From assembly GCF_900107155.1 (NCBI RefSeq), contig NZ_FNOX01000010.1:248001-312000 (forward strand): 64,000 nucleotides of DNA, in the 5' to 3' direction. A program made the position numbers and the translations under genes. Below the pieces are notes generated by a model. It searched no databases and was not told the DNA's origin. It worked only from the letters and a program-made list of their open reading frames with translations. The stretch is from Pseudomonas salomonii (lineage in GTDB: Bacteria > Pseudomonadota > Gammaproteobacteria > Pseudomonadales > Pseudomonadaceae). Each line of letters begins with the position of its first letter. The first letter of the stretch is position 1. Shown here piece by piece: positions 8,669 through 18,600 of this stretch.

Positions 8669-11600
8669 ATGAGCCCCATGAGTACCGCTAACTCCCTGCC
8701 CAACGCTGCCGACAAGGCGGCCCTCAAGGCCTTGGCCACCCAAGTGGTACAGGCATGCCCCAGCCTGCACGACAGCGCCCATGAAACCGCCTGCGGCATC
8801 CTGAAAAAGCACGGCGTGACAGACCTGGATCCGGACGATGTTTACTACCATCGATTCAAGTCCGCCCAGAGCAGCACCAAGACCTTTACCGGCTGGGAGC
8901 ACATTCTGGAAAAACCCTACGAATCGACCACCCTGACACAGTTGGTGATTCGGCGCTTTCGCGCCACCGACGTCGACAATGCCGACTTGCTCGACCTCTA
9001 TGGAGGCTTTTACACCCAAGGCCCGGTGTATGGCGATTTTAACGAAACCAACGAAGTGCACCTGCATGGCAATGAGGTGCTGAAAGACTTCTGGAACCTG
9101 CAATTCGACAGCCTGTATACCCATACACTGGATGATTTCTGGCACACCCATGCCGACGACTTTCGCGTCCTGGCCAAGTGCAACTTCCTCAGCAAGGCCA
9201 TCCAGGCTCTCGACGTTAAGCAACTGACGGCCGACGACTTCCAGACCTGCATCAGCGCAGTCGCCTCCAATGTAACGTGGCCGATTACCCGCCAGATGCT
9301 GCAGACCGAAGAGACGCCCACCCAAGGCCTGCAGGTCTATGCCCTGGACGTGGACGGCCATGTGGCGTTCAACCTGCTGCGCATCGTCGACCCGAAGGGC
9401 CGACAGATTCTCTATACCCCCGGTGACACCCCAGCGTTCCAAGTACTCGAAACCCCGGCAGACATGCACTGGTGGGTCCTGGGCAAACTGAACAATGAGC
9501 AAAGCCGCAGTGCCTTCCTCTGTCACTTTCCGCTGTCTGACCGCCAGGCCATGCAGGACAACCTCACCGACTTGATGAATCGCCTGGTCGGCACCTGGGG
9601 CCAGTCCGACCATCATCTGATCAATCGCAAAAACCAGGCGATCACCGCCGATGCCTTCACCTGGCTGAGGGATCGTACCCGCTGGTCAATGTACGACGAG
9701 GCGCAGCAACTGCTGACCACTCAGACGCAGCTGCAAAAGAAACTCTGGATAGGCTACCTGAGTGCCGGTTTGAAAGTGTTCGGCCCAATGGCGGCAATCG
9801 GCTGGGTGGTGGCATTGCCGGTATTGGGTGCCAGCATTGCGCTTACGGGGCTGAATATCGATCAGGCCGTCAATGGCCGTACTCGCGCAGAGCGCAAGGC
9901 CGGCGTGACGGCGGCCGTGCTTAACGGCATCGCCATGCTGTTCAACGTGGTGGCCCTGGCCGGGCCTGGCCCGATCACCGAAGTGGGCGCAGAGGTCGAT
10001 GCCACAGAGGCGGCCGAAATGGCCACGTATAAAGAGGCGTTGCAACCTGATCCTGTCGACGCGCCGAGCGTGGCAGCGACGAGCGGAGAAACAGCTCCGT
10101 TGCCAGGCCCCGTGGAACCCGCTGCGCCAGAACCTCAAATACCCACAGCCTGGAAACGCCAGCAAGGCTTGGAAGGGGCTACGCCGATGAGTGAAGGAGG
10201 ACGCTATCGCAATATCTACAGCGTCAAATCCAACCCTTCGACCGTGATCAAATTCAAGGATGCCGTCTATTACGTGCGCTACGAAGCCGACGTCAATGGC
10301 GATGGAAGCTGGGCGATCATTGATCCGCAAAACCCTCACGCTTTTTACGGCTCACGCCCCGTACGACTGAACGCCGCAGGTGAGTGGGAACTCGCCCCGC
10401 GCCCCTCCGACACCGTCAGGGGAGGCACCCCTGTCGACACGATCACGGCAAGCGAGGACTCAGCCGTGGCCAAAGAAACCATGCCAACCGCCTATGGATC
10501 ACCCACCTACAGGCACTCACACTCCAGCCTGAGCACACCCTACGACCTCAACAACCTCAAAAACTACGAGGTTGAGATCGCAATGGGCGGCAGGGATGAT
10601 CGCTTCAAGCGCATCCCCAAGCCTGACGGCGGCTTTACTGAGTTCTATATGTCAGATTACTCAATCAACCCGGCGCGCACTGGAATACTCACCGCGGCGC
10701 GTAACTTTTTTTCCCGGCCTTTTTTCATCCATACCTTGCCTGAACGTCCTGCTCTTCCCACGCTCACGCCAGAAATGTCCTCCGTCGAGCTGATCGAAAA
10801 GGTCTTCAAAACCACGTCAGGCCTGGTGGTCGCTGAAAGCCCCGGCCGCGTCGCCAGCTTGTACCTCCTGATCAAGGACATGCCCGCCCTGGCGCGACAA
10901 GGGGTCAAGACGCTGTATCTGAACCGGCTGTTCAACGACCTGCATCAACTGGACCTCGATACGTTTGCCAACACCGGGGAGCTGTCCGACAACCTGCAAG
11001 TCTATCTGCGGGAGATGGACGGTCAGTTGCCTGTACGCTTCAACACCCAGACGCTGCTCACCGCTGCCAGGGATTACGGGATACGCGTCCAGGCCACTGG
11101 CTGCCTGGCCAACTACAAGTCCTTCCCTGTCGTGGTGGATGAGCAAATGGCCAAGAACTTTTTGACCAGCGAAATCATCCGCCTGGACCAACTTAAAAAC
11201 GGCGTCGGCAAATGGGTGGCGCTGACTGAAGCACAAAATACCAACACATTCCGGGGGGTAGCCGGTATCAGTGAAATAAACGGTGGTATCAGCCTGCGCA
11301 CCGTTGAGGAACTTAATGCCGCCAGCCCCGCGATCAAAATGCGCCTGGGTCCCAAAGTGGTAAATAACGCCGGGGCTATACCTCCACGGCATCCGAAGCC
11401 GGGCGTTCTGGACACGGACTTCGCCCTGCAGGTGCCAGTGACGGAAGTGGCGCTGCCACACCGTTACGCATTCAATGCGCAGGAGATTGAGCGTGTACTC
11501 AAAACTCCCGGCGATTACCTTCTGGAGCAAACCCAGTCGGTACTGACACTGATCCACCGCAACCGGCTCAACGCGTTGGTGCGCAGTACCCTCCAGAGTA

Positions 11601-12130
11601 CCGCCGACAATGGTTACTTTATTGATGCGACCCAGTTTCCCCGGCTCAAGGGCACCGTCTACGGCTCGTTGACCGAACTGCTCCAGGCCCTGGACAACCA
11701 GGGAATGAAGCTCAAGGGGATGCCGTTGATCAAACTGCAGGTTCCGGCGGCGGAGGTGGGCACCAACGCTTTAGCGGCGTCCGCCGAACTCTCGGTTTCA
11801 GGAACGAGCATGGCTGCAACGGGCAATTCCCAGGCGATGCTGCCGGCGACCAACGCCCCTGAAATCCCGGCAGCGTGGGAAGCCAATGAGATTCTGGAAA
11901 GCCAGACCCCTCTCAACAGTCCTGGAAAATATCAAGGCATCTACCGTCTGAAATCCGACCCCTCAGAGGCGATACTGCACGATGGCAAGCCGTACTACGT
12001 GCGCTATGAAACCTATCGCAACGGCACCAGCGGCTGGGCGATCATCAACCCTCACGCGCCCAACGATGCCGCTGACTCAATTGCGGTTCGGCTCAACGCC
12101 TATGGGCTGTGGGAAACGTTTTCACGATAG
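8669..12130 (+). CDS. Large dermonecrotic-toxin-like protein with degenerate Tiki/TraB-like core
   Basis: A 1153-residue protein of the type often annotated in Pseudomonas as dermonecrotic or membrane-targeted-effector toxin (DUF6543-like N-terminus, about 1-340). Two hydrophobic stretches follow (about 360-398 and 415-434) that could insert in membrane. Residues about 490-578 and 1064-1153 are two copies of one module (YYVRYE, GWAII or SWAII, VRLN..G.WE) that flank the core. The core (about 680-880) lines up with the PMT-C2/Tiki-like domain of these toxins. As I recall the family it carries GE.H, LYMEHL, QAIDC and GN.H motifs; here they read AESP (722-725), LYLNRL (N752), QATGC (G811) and TEAQN (853-857). 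The expected catalytic residues are thus replaced and the domain is probably non-catalytic. No signal peptide and no secretion partner are adjacent. ATG 8669 (MSP) or 8678 (MST) are both possible starts. A strong terminator follows the stop. Confidence 0.75.
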   Translation: MSPMSTANSLPNAADKAALKALATQVVQACPSLHDSAHETACGILKKHGVTDLDPDDVYYHRFKSAQSSTKTFTGWEHILEKPYESTTLTQLVIRRFRATDVDNADLLDLYGGFYTQGPVYGDFNETNEVHLHGNEVLKDFWNLQFDSLYTHTLDDFWHTHADDFRVLAKCNFLSKAIQALDVKQLTADDFQTCISAVASNVTWPITRQMLQTEETPTQGLQVYALDVDGHVAFNLLRIVDPKGRQILYTPGDTPAFQVLETPADMHWWVLGKLNNEQSRSAFLCHFPLSDRQAMQDNLTDLMNRLVGTWGQSDHHLINRKNQAITADAFTWLRDRTRWSMYDEAQQLLTTQTQLQKKLWIGYLSAGLKVFGPMAAIGWVVALPVLGASIALTGLNIDQAVNGRTRAERKAGVTAAVLNGIAMLFNVVALAGPGPITEVGAEVDATEAAEMATYKEALQPDPVDAPSVAATSGETAPLPGPVEPAAPEPQIPTAWKRQQGLEGATPMSEGGRYRNIYSVKSNPSTVIKFKDAVYYVRYEADVNGDGSWAIIDPQNPHAFYGSRPVRLNAAGEWELAPRPSDTVRGGTPVDTITASEDSAVAKETMPTAYGSPTYRHSHSSLSTPYDLNNLKNYEVEIAMGGRDDRFKRIPKPDGGFTEFYMSDYSINPARTGILTAARNFFSRPFFIHTLPERPALPTLTPEMSSVELIEKVFKTTSGLVVAESPGRVASLYLLIKDMPALARQGVKTLYLNRLFNDLHQLDLDTFANTGELSDNLQVYLREMDGQLPVRFNTQTLLTAARDYGIRVQATGCLANYKSFPVVVDEQMAKNFLTSEIIRLDQLKNGVGKWVALTEAQNTNTFRGVAGISEINGGISLRTVEELNAASPAIKMRLGPKVVNNAGAIPPRHPKPGVLDTDFALQVPVTEVALPHRYAFNAQEIERVLKTPGDYLLEQTQSVLTLIHRNRLNALVRSTLQSTADNGYFIDATQFPRLKGTVYGSLTELLQALDNQGMKLKGMPLIKLQVPAAEVGTNALAASAELSVSGTSMAATGNSQAMLPATNAPEIPAAWEANEILESQTPLNSPGKYQGIYRLKSDPSEAILHDGKPYYVRYETYRNGTSGWAIINPHAPNDAADSIAVRLNAYGLWETFSR

Positions 12131-12152
12131 TCATTGACCAGCGCCCTGAAAC

Positions 12153-12184
12153 AACAAAGCCCCGGCAATGCCGGGGCTTTGTTT
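12153..12184 (+). terminator. Rho-independent terminator after the toxin-like gene
   Basis: Stem AACAAAGCCCCGGC / GCCGGGGCTTTGTT with an AAT loop, followed by TATTT, 22 bp after the stop codon. Confidence 0.9.
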
Positions 12185-12338
12185 ATTTACGATTCCAGGG
12201 GCGGGCCAGGAATCATTCCCACTCGAACATAAACCACCATAAACAGTCTTTACAAATCATATTCTTATTTTAATTTTTTCAGCTGATACCACGAGAAATG
12301 CCAGTAACGAAAAGCTGTTTTCGCACGCACTGCATGAC

Positions 12339-12479
12339 TCATGTGGTGCGGTCATCGGTCAGGAGCAAAAACTTGCGTTCCATATTTTTCCGTAATTGGA
12401 GTTGATTGGTGACCATCTCTACGCCTCCGTCCCATTCAGCCAGGACTTCGGCACCGCATGCGGAGCAGGCCTTAGTCAC
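12339..12479 (-). CDS. Candidate 46-residue protein with a CxxC pair
   Basis: Opens with GTG at 12479 and reads MTKACSACGAEVLAEWDGG, then a charged tail ending DDRTT. The CSACG pair followed by an EVLAEWDGG segment has the look of a half zinc-ribbon. The first half has Pseudomonas-like codon use and the second half is AT-rich. No clear Shine-Dalgarno is visible. It may be a real small protein, a fragment of a lost gene, or chance. Confidence 0.25.
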   Translation of the reverse strand: MTKACSACGAEVLAEWDGGVEMVTNQLQLRKNMERKFLLLTDDRTT

Positions 12480-12592
12480 CTTGGGTGATGATTAAGGCAG
12501 ATGCAAGTTACCAGCATGGCCATACACGGTGCAGCTATACACGCATAGCACAAGCGGATTTGTGCTGGACGACATGGCTGACTTTTCCCGAA

Positions 12593-12736
12593 TTACTGCG
12601 CGGCCAGCCGCACGTCCAGCCCCGACTCGTCATTGAGGTCGAGTTTGCGCAATGCTTCAAGCACTGCCTCGGAATGGTCGCGGGCCTGAACACCTTCAAA
12701 CCGTTTGCCTTCCTGGTACACCTCCCAACGTTTCAT
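12593..12736 (-). CDS. Small 47-residue hypothetical protein
   Basis: Starts at ATG 12736 with GAGG 7 bases upstream and reads MKRWEVYQEGKRFEGVQARD, continuing with an alternating charged/hydrophobic helix (SEAVLEALRKLDL) and ending RLAAQ. Composition is that of a soluble, folded small protein, and codon use is that of the host. Just upstream (12801-12760) lies a 13-codon frame starting MPSGLRSSKGYLN with a strong AGGAGG ahead of it, which could be a translated leader. I do not recognise the family and assign no function. Confidence 0.5.
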   Translation of the reverse strand: MKRWEVYQEGKRFEGVQARDHSEAVLEALRKLDLNDESGLDVRLAAQ

Positions 12737-13246
12737 CGTATTGCCTCTTCTTTCCTCTTTCAGTTCAAATAGCCCTTGCTGGAGCGCAAGCCTGACGGCA
12801 TGTAGGAAAACCTCCTGCAACACCGTCGACAGCGGCGTCAGATCTACCGGGGCATTTCACTGGCGAGACCATAAGACCGTGCGCCGCATCAACAGGGCAA
12901 ATGCCTCGTGCGCTACGAGGCCCCTAAGATCAGCACAACCCCGCTAAGGAGGCGCGAGCATTCTTGGATATGCTCGATCTAGGTATTAAGATCTAGCAAA
13001 CTATCTGATTCGCTTGCCTCGGCACTCGCAATACGCGTGAAGATCGTCACATTCCTGAGCGTTGTTATCGTCGCCTTGCCCATCACGGAACTTTCGGACT
13101 AAGCCTCCATCAGAGCGTATGACTGAATGTAGGAAATTTCATTTTCTGCTCGTCGAAACCCTTACATTTTTCTATTTTCTTCAGTGCCACTGCCGTTCCA
13201 GGCCGTGCACTTATTGCGCCTCTGATTCTGATCACAAGGATGTGAA

Positions 13247-15028
13247 ATGCCCGCGGACTCACGCTGCCCACTGCACAAGCCAGGCCCCTCTCGATATGTC
13301 GTGGGGCTGGCCCGCTTGTCGTCGATGAATGCAAGACACCTCGCGCTGACGGCGCTGGCAGTGTGGACACTCTGTACGACCGCCACCGCTCAGGCTGCCG
13401 GGCCTGAAGAGGAATTACTGCGTCAGCAGGAGCGTGAGCGCGCGCTGCGTGATCAATTGGAATCGCGGCCCGATGTGCGTCTTCAGGCACCTGCGCTCGA
13501 CGAAGGCGGCTCTCGTCTTCCTGTAAAAGAAGCGCCCTGCTTCGCCATTAAAGACATCCGCCTGATTGGCGACGCATCCGAGAAGTTTCAATGGGCGCTG
13601 AAGGCCGCCAACCCCGAGGAAGACCCCGCCGTGGGGCGTTGCCTGGGTGGCGCGGGCATCAACATGACGATGAAGCGCATGCAGAATGCGATCATCCAGG
13701 CGGGATTTGTCACCACCCGCGTGCTTGCCGAAGCGCAGGACCTCAACAGCGGGATTCTGGTGCTGACAATCGTGCCGGGGCGCATCCGCGAAATCCGCTT
13801 TGCCGAAGGCACCAGCCGTCGCGCCACCCTGTGGAATGCGATGCCTGCCAACCCCGGCGACCTGCTTAACCTGCGCGATATCGAACAGGCGCTGGAAAAC
13901 TTCAAGCGCGTGCCCACTGCCGAAGCCGACATTCAAATCACCCCCACCCTGGCGGCTGATGCCAAGCCCGGCGAAAGCGATGTGGTGATCAAATGGAGCC
14001 AGCAGTTTCCGGCCCGCGTGAGCCTGTCCGTCGACAACTCGGGCAGCAAATCCACAGGCAAGTATCAGGGCAATGTGTCGCTGTCGCTGGACAACCTGCT
14101 GTCGCTCAACGACTTGTTCTACGCCAGCTTCAACCACGACCTGGGCGGCGGCGAGTCCGGCCGACACGGCTCCAATGGCAATACGCTCCACTACTCGCTG
14201 CCGATGGGTTACTGGCAACTGGCGTTCACCACCAGCGAGTATAACTACGAGCAGTCGGTCGCCGGCGCCACCCAGACGTACCAGTATCGAGGCGAAAGCC
14301 GTACCAACGATCTGCGCCTGTCTCGCCTGCTTTACCGCGATGCCGTGCGCAAGACCACGGCGTGGGGTGGCCTGTGGACACGGTCTTCTGAAAACTTCAT
14401 CGACGACACCGAGATCGGCAACCAGGATCGGCGCATGGCGGGCTGGCAGCTCGGCCTGGATCACCGGGAATTTATCGGCACCTCTATTCTGGACCTTGGC
14501 GTCGCCTACCGTCGCGGCACCGGCGCACATGACTCGCTGCCGGCCCCCGAAGAAGCCTCTGGTGCCGGCACATCCCGCTCGCAGATCATCACCGCCGACG
14601 CCCAGCTGCAAGTGCCATTCGCCCTCAGCGACCAGCGCCTGCGCTATATCGGCAGTTGGCGGTCGCAATGGAACCGCACACCGTTGGTGCCGCAGGACCG
14701 CTTCTCGATTGGCGGACGCTACAGCGTGCGCGGGTTTGACGGCGAAAACATTCTTTCTGCCGATCGCGGCTGGACACTGCGCAACGAAGTCGGCCTGGCG
14801 CTGGGGCAAACCGGCCAGGAGCTTTACACCGGTGTCGACTACGGCGAAGTCAGCGGTCAGGCCAGTAAGTTCCTGATTGGTAAAAGACTGGCGGGGGCTG
14901 TGGTGGGTGTGCGTGGTGGTTACAAGGGCCTGTCTTATGACTGGTCGGTAGGCACGCCGCTCAAGAAGCCCGATGGCTTCAAGACCGCCAACGTGACCAG
15001 CGACTTTACCGTCATCTGGTCGTTCTGA
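13247..15028 (+). CDS. cdiB: Two-partner secretion outer-membrane transporter TpsB (CdiB/ShlB/FhaC family)
   Basis: A 593-residue Omp85-superfamily pore that exports the CdiA-type exoprotein encoded 0.6 kb downstream. Residues about 27-52 are a signal peptide (MNARHLALTALAVWTLCTTA, then TAQAAG); a periplasmic linker and POTRA domains follow (about 95-250; CFAIKDIRLIG, then VPGRIREIRF), then a beta-barrel to the terminal TVIWSF. The family signature RFSIGGRYSVRGFDGE, with the VRGF lid-loop arginine near residue 494, is intact. The start at 13247 is preferred because AAGGA lies 6 bases upstream; it adds about 26 residues before the signal peptide core. The alternative ATG at 13325 has no visible ribosome binding site. 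First gene of an apparent four-gene operon. Confidence 0.93.
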   Translation: MPADSRCPLHKPGPSRYVVGLARLSSMNARHLALTALAVWTLCTTATAQAAGPEEELLRQQERERALRDQLESRPDVRLQAPALDEGGSRLPVKEAPCFAIKDIRLIGDASEKFQWALKAANPEEDPAVGRCLGGAGINMTMKRMQNAIIQAGFVTTRVLAEAQDLNSGILVLTIVPGRIREIRFAEGTSRRATLWNAMPANPGDLLNLRDIEQALENFKRVPTAEADIQITPTLAADAKPGESDVVIKWSQQFPARVSLSVDNSGSKSTGKYQGNVSLSLDNLLSLNDLFYASFNHDLGGGESGRHGSNGNTLHYSLPMGYWQLAFTTSEYNYEQSVAGATQTYQYRGESRTNDLRLSRLLYRDAVRKTTAWGGLWTRSSENFIDDTEIGNQDRRMAGWQLGLDHREFIGTSILDLGVAYRRGTGAHDSLPAPEEASGAGTSRSQIITADAQLQVPFALSDQRLRYIGSWRSQWNRTPLVPQDRFSIGGRYSVRGFDGENILSADRGWTLRNEVGLALGQTGQELYTGVDYGEVSGQASKFLIGKRLAGAVVGVRGGYKGLSYDWSVGTPLKKPDGFKTANVTSDFTVIWSF

Positions 15029-15039
15029 GGGGTAATGCC

Positions 15040-15558
15040 ATGCGTTTTGAAACCCTGGACATCACGGCACCCGGCCTGATCGACGAGCCTTGGAACGAGG
15101 CGGCGGTGCTGGGCTCGGTCACTTGGTTGTGGATGCATTCCAGCGCTCACCGTGATGCGCCACTGCACAGCTTACCGACACTTCTGCTGCCGGCGCTCAA
15201 GCATCGCCAATTCGTGCTGGGCAGCGAGCACGGCAAGCCGGTGTGCTACCTCTCTTGGCTTAACGTCGATGAGGCAGCGGAACAGCGCTATTTGCAGCAA
15301 TCACCGTTGACATTGAGCGACGCGGACTGGAATTGCGGCGAGCGCCTCTGGCTCAACGACTGGGTCGCGCCGTTTGGCCATACAGCCACCTTTACCCGAA
15401 TCCTCCAGCGCCACCTGTTCGCCAACCGATGCGGTCGCGCGCTGTATCACCGGGGCGACGAGCGAGGCCTGCAAATCAAGACATTCCAGGGCATCGGTGT
15501 GATCCCTGAACAGGCCAGAGCCTGGTTTGCAGCTCACCCGGTTGCCACAGCACCGTAA
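15040..15558 (+). CDS. cdiC: Toxin-activating lysine acyltransferase (HlyC/CyaC family, CdiC-like)
   Basis: A 172-residue protein of the HlyC family, which transfers a fatty acyl chain from acyl carrier protein to lysines of a protoxin in the cytoplasm. The family landmarks are visible: WLWMHSSAHRDAPL with His37 at the position of the HlyC catalytic His, KPVCYLSWLNVDEAAEQRY, and RLWLNDWVAPFGHT with Asp107 at the catalytic Asp position. It starts 11 bp after the transporter stop, with AGGGG upstream of ATG 15040, and ends 44 bp before the exoprotein gene, so it is in the same operon. No RTX toxin is in the window; the only plausible substrate is the neighbouring CdiA-type protein. HlyC relatives in some E. 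coli CDI loci have been called CdiC, which is the basis for the symbol. Confidence 0.88.
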   Translation: MRFETLDITAPGLIDEPWNEAAVLGSVTWLWMHSSAHRDAPLHSLPTLLLPALKHRQFVLGSEHGKPVCYLSWLNVDEAAEQRYLQQSPLTLSDADWNCGERLWLNDWVAPFGHTATFTRILQRHLFANRCGRALYHRGDERGLQIKTFQGIGVIPEQARAWFAAHPVATAP

Positions 15559-15602
15559 CTTCAACTTTTGTATCGCGGGCCGGCTCCGCAAATGGAATTG
15601 CT

Positions 15603-18600
15603 ATGAACAAGCACCTGTACCGAATTGTTTTCAACAAGGCACGCGGGCTGTTGATGGTGGTGGCGGAGAACGTCACCAGCCAGGTCAAGGCGCCGGGCAC
15701 TCGCGTCAGCCTCACCACCGCCTCCGCGGGCTGCACGGCAACGCTCGGGCCGATGCGTTTTGCATTGATGATCGCGCTCGGGCTGGTGTCCTGGAGCGCT
15801 GTACCGGCGTGGGCGACGGGCACGATTGTGGCCGATCCGGCCGCCGCAGCCAGCCAGCGTCCGACGGTGATTCAAAGCGCCAACGGCACGCCGCAGGTGA
15901 ATATTCAAGCGCCCAGCGCGGCCGGGGTTTCGCGTAACACCTACAATCAGTTCGATGTCGACCCGCGCGGCGTCATCCTCAACAACAGCGGCGCCAACAC
16001 CCAAACGCAACTGGGTGGCTGGATCGAAGGCAACGCAGCGATGGCCAAAGGCAGCGCGCGGGTCATCCTCAATGAGGTCAACGCCAGCAACCCCAGCCAG
16101 TTACGCGGCTATGTCGAAGTCGCCGGGCAACGCGCCCAGGTGGTCATCGCCAACCCGGCCGGCATCACCTGCGACGGTTGCGGCTTCATCAACGCCAACC
16201 GTGCGACCCTGAGCACCGGCCAGGTGCAGCTGGAAAACGGCAGCATCAGCGGCTACACCGTGAACGGCGGCACCCTGAACATTCAGGGCAAGGGCCTTGA
16301 TAGCCGCGACGCCGATTACACCGATCTGATTGCCCGAACCGTGCAGGTCAATGCGGGTATCTGGGCCAATGACCTTAAGGTCACTGCCGGACGCAATCAG
16401 GTCAACGCCGACAACACCCAGGCCAAGCCTCAGGCCGGCGCCGACGGCGACAAGCCAGCCGTCGGCATCGACGTGGCGCAACTGGGCGGAATGTACGCCG
16501 GGAAGATCGTGCTGGTGGGGACCGAATCGGGTGTCGGCATGCGCAATGCCGGGCAAATTGGCGCCATGGCGGGTGAAGTGGTCGTCAGCGCAGACGGCAA
16601 ACTGCACAACATGGGCACAATCAGCGGCACCACGGCCACGCGTATCACTGCCACAAGCGTTGACAATAGCGGCTCACTTTACGCCAAGGGCGATTTGAAC
16701 CTCACCAGCTCCGGGGATATCGACAACAGCGGCACCATTGCCAGCCAGAATCAAACAACCCTCAGCGCCAATTCGATTCGTAGCACCCAGGGCTCAAGCC
16801 TGGCGGCGGGCGCAGGCGTGGACGGCAAACTAGGCAGCAGCGGCAACCTTGCGGTGCGCGCCACCCACGTCAAAGCGCAGGGTCAAAACCTGGCGGCAGG
16901 CGATGTCAGCATCCAGGCCGATGATCTGGACCTCAGCGGCAGCCAGACGCAAGGCCGCAATGTCACCCTGACCGCCAACAACGGCGATAGCAATCTCAGT
17001 GGCAGCCGCGTGGATGCCAGCCAGACCCTCGCGGCCAACGCGACAAAAACCCTGCGCACAGACAGCGCCAGCGTCAACGCCGACAACCTGCAACTGAACG
17101 CCAGTGATCTGTCCAACGTCGGCGGCGAGCTGGTGCAGACCGGCGTCGCCGACACCTCGATAAACGCCACCGCGACCCTCGACAACCGTAGCGGACGAAT
17201 TGCCTCAAACGCGACCAGTACCCTTATCAGCGCCGGGCGCATCGACAACGGCAGCGGCAGCATCGAACACGCGGGCAAGGGTTCGCTGGGCATTCAGGCC
17301 AACCACCTCGGCAGTACCAAAGGCAGCATTGCCAGTAATGGCAGCGTGTCGATCAAGGCTGACGACGTGGTACTGGATGAAGGTCTGGCCCAGGGCCAAC
17401 AGCTCACGCTTCAGGCCCGCACTCTGTCCAATCAATACGGGCGCATTCTGCAAACGGGGCTGGAGCCTTTACAGATCAATGTCAGCGAGCAATTCAACAA
17501 TCAGAACGGCCAGGTCAGCAGCCCTGGCGCTGTGGCGATCAACGTTGGCACGCTGAATAATCAGCACGGCAAAGTTGTTGCAACCGACGGCGGCCTGCTG
17601 ACGGTGACCGCCAGTGATTTGATCGACAACAGCGGCGGAACGCTGGCTGCCAGCGGCGGCGCTGAACTGAGCGGCGCGCGCCTGGAAAATGCTCAGGGCA
17701 CCCTCAGCGCCGGCAGCACGCTGCAAGCCCGGTTCGGTCAACTGAACAATATCGGCGGCACGCTCGCCTCGACCCAGCGCATGGCGATCATCGCCGGGCA
17801 ATTCAACAACACCCATGGCGTGCTGGGTTCGGTGCAGTCCGGGCTGTCGGTGAACGTGACCGATGGCGCACTGAACAACGACGCAGGGCGTCTCGAAGCC
17901 CAGGGCGACATCGCCGTGGCGGCGCAAGGTGTGAACAACCACAGCGGTGTGATCAGTGGTCTGGCACTGGACCTAAACAGCAACGGCAATCTGTTTGACA
18001 ACAGCGATGGCACGCTCGACGCACGCGCCACGCTCGACTTGCGCAGCGGCGAATTGCGTAACGCGGCGGGCTTGATTCAGTCTGCAGGCAAACTGTTTAT
18101 CGACACCGCAAATCAGGCCCTCAATAACCTCGACTCCGGCACCACCAAAGGCATCAGCGGTCAGGATGCCGTGGAAATCCGCAGCGCCAGCGTCAATAAC
18201 AGCACCGGTTTTTTGAGTACCAAGGGCAATCTGTTGCTCACCGCCAGCGACGTGGTCAACACCAACGGCGGCCAAATCATTGGCGAGAAAACCGTACACG
18301 TCGACGGCGCACGCCTGGATAACCGTGGCGGCCAGTTGCAAAGCCTCGGCGACGTCGAGCTGGCACTGGGTCAGGCTCTCATCAATCAGGGTGGCCTGGT
18401 CCGCAGTGCAGGCGCGTTGAACCTGAGCACCGATGTGCTCGACAACAGCGCCACCCAGGGCACCAACCTGGGCCTTGAAGGCCGCAGCATGAACCTGGCG
18501 GTCAACACCCTCAACAACCAGACCGGTGCCGTGCGCACCGATGAAGGCCTGCTGCTGGGCGTGAGCCAGACGCTGAATAACCAGAGCGGGCTGATCTCTT

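Larger units (their letters stand above)
12185..13246. other. Gene-poor gap between the toxin-like gene and the CDI operon
   Basis: About 1.06 kb. It holds an AT-rich stretch (about 12225-12300), two short minus-strand reading frames described separately (12339-12479 and 12593-12736), and about 450 bp (12800-13246) with no credible gene, which must contain the CDI operon promoter. A direct repeat GATCTAG occurs twice around 12980-13000. I could not pick a convincing -35/-10 pair. Confidence 0.5.

Noticed and set aside
13415..14809. Minus-strand frame of 464 codons
   Set aside because: Antisense to tpsB, whose signal peptide, POTRA and VRGF motifs are convincing.
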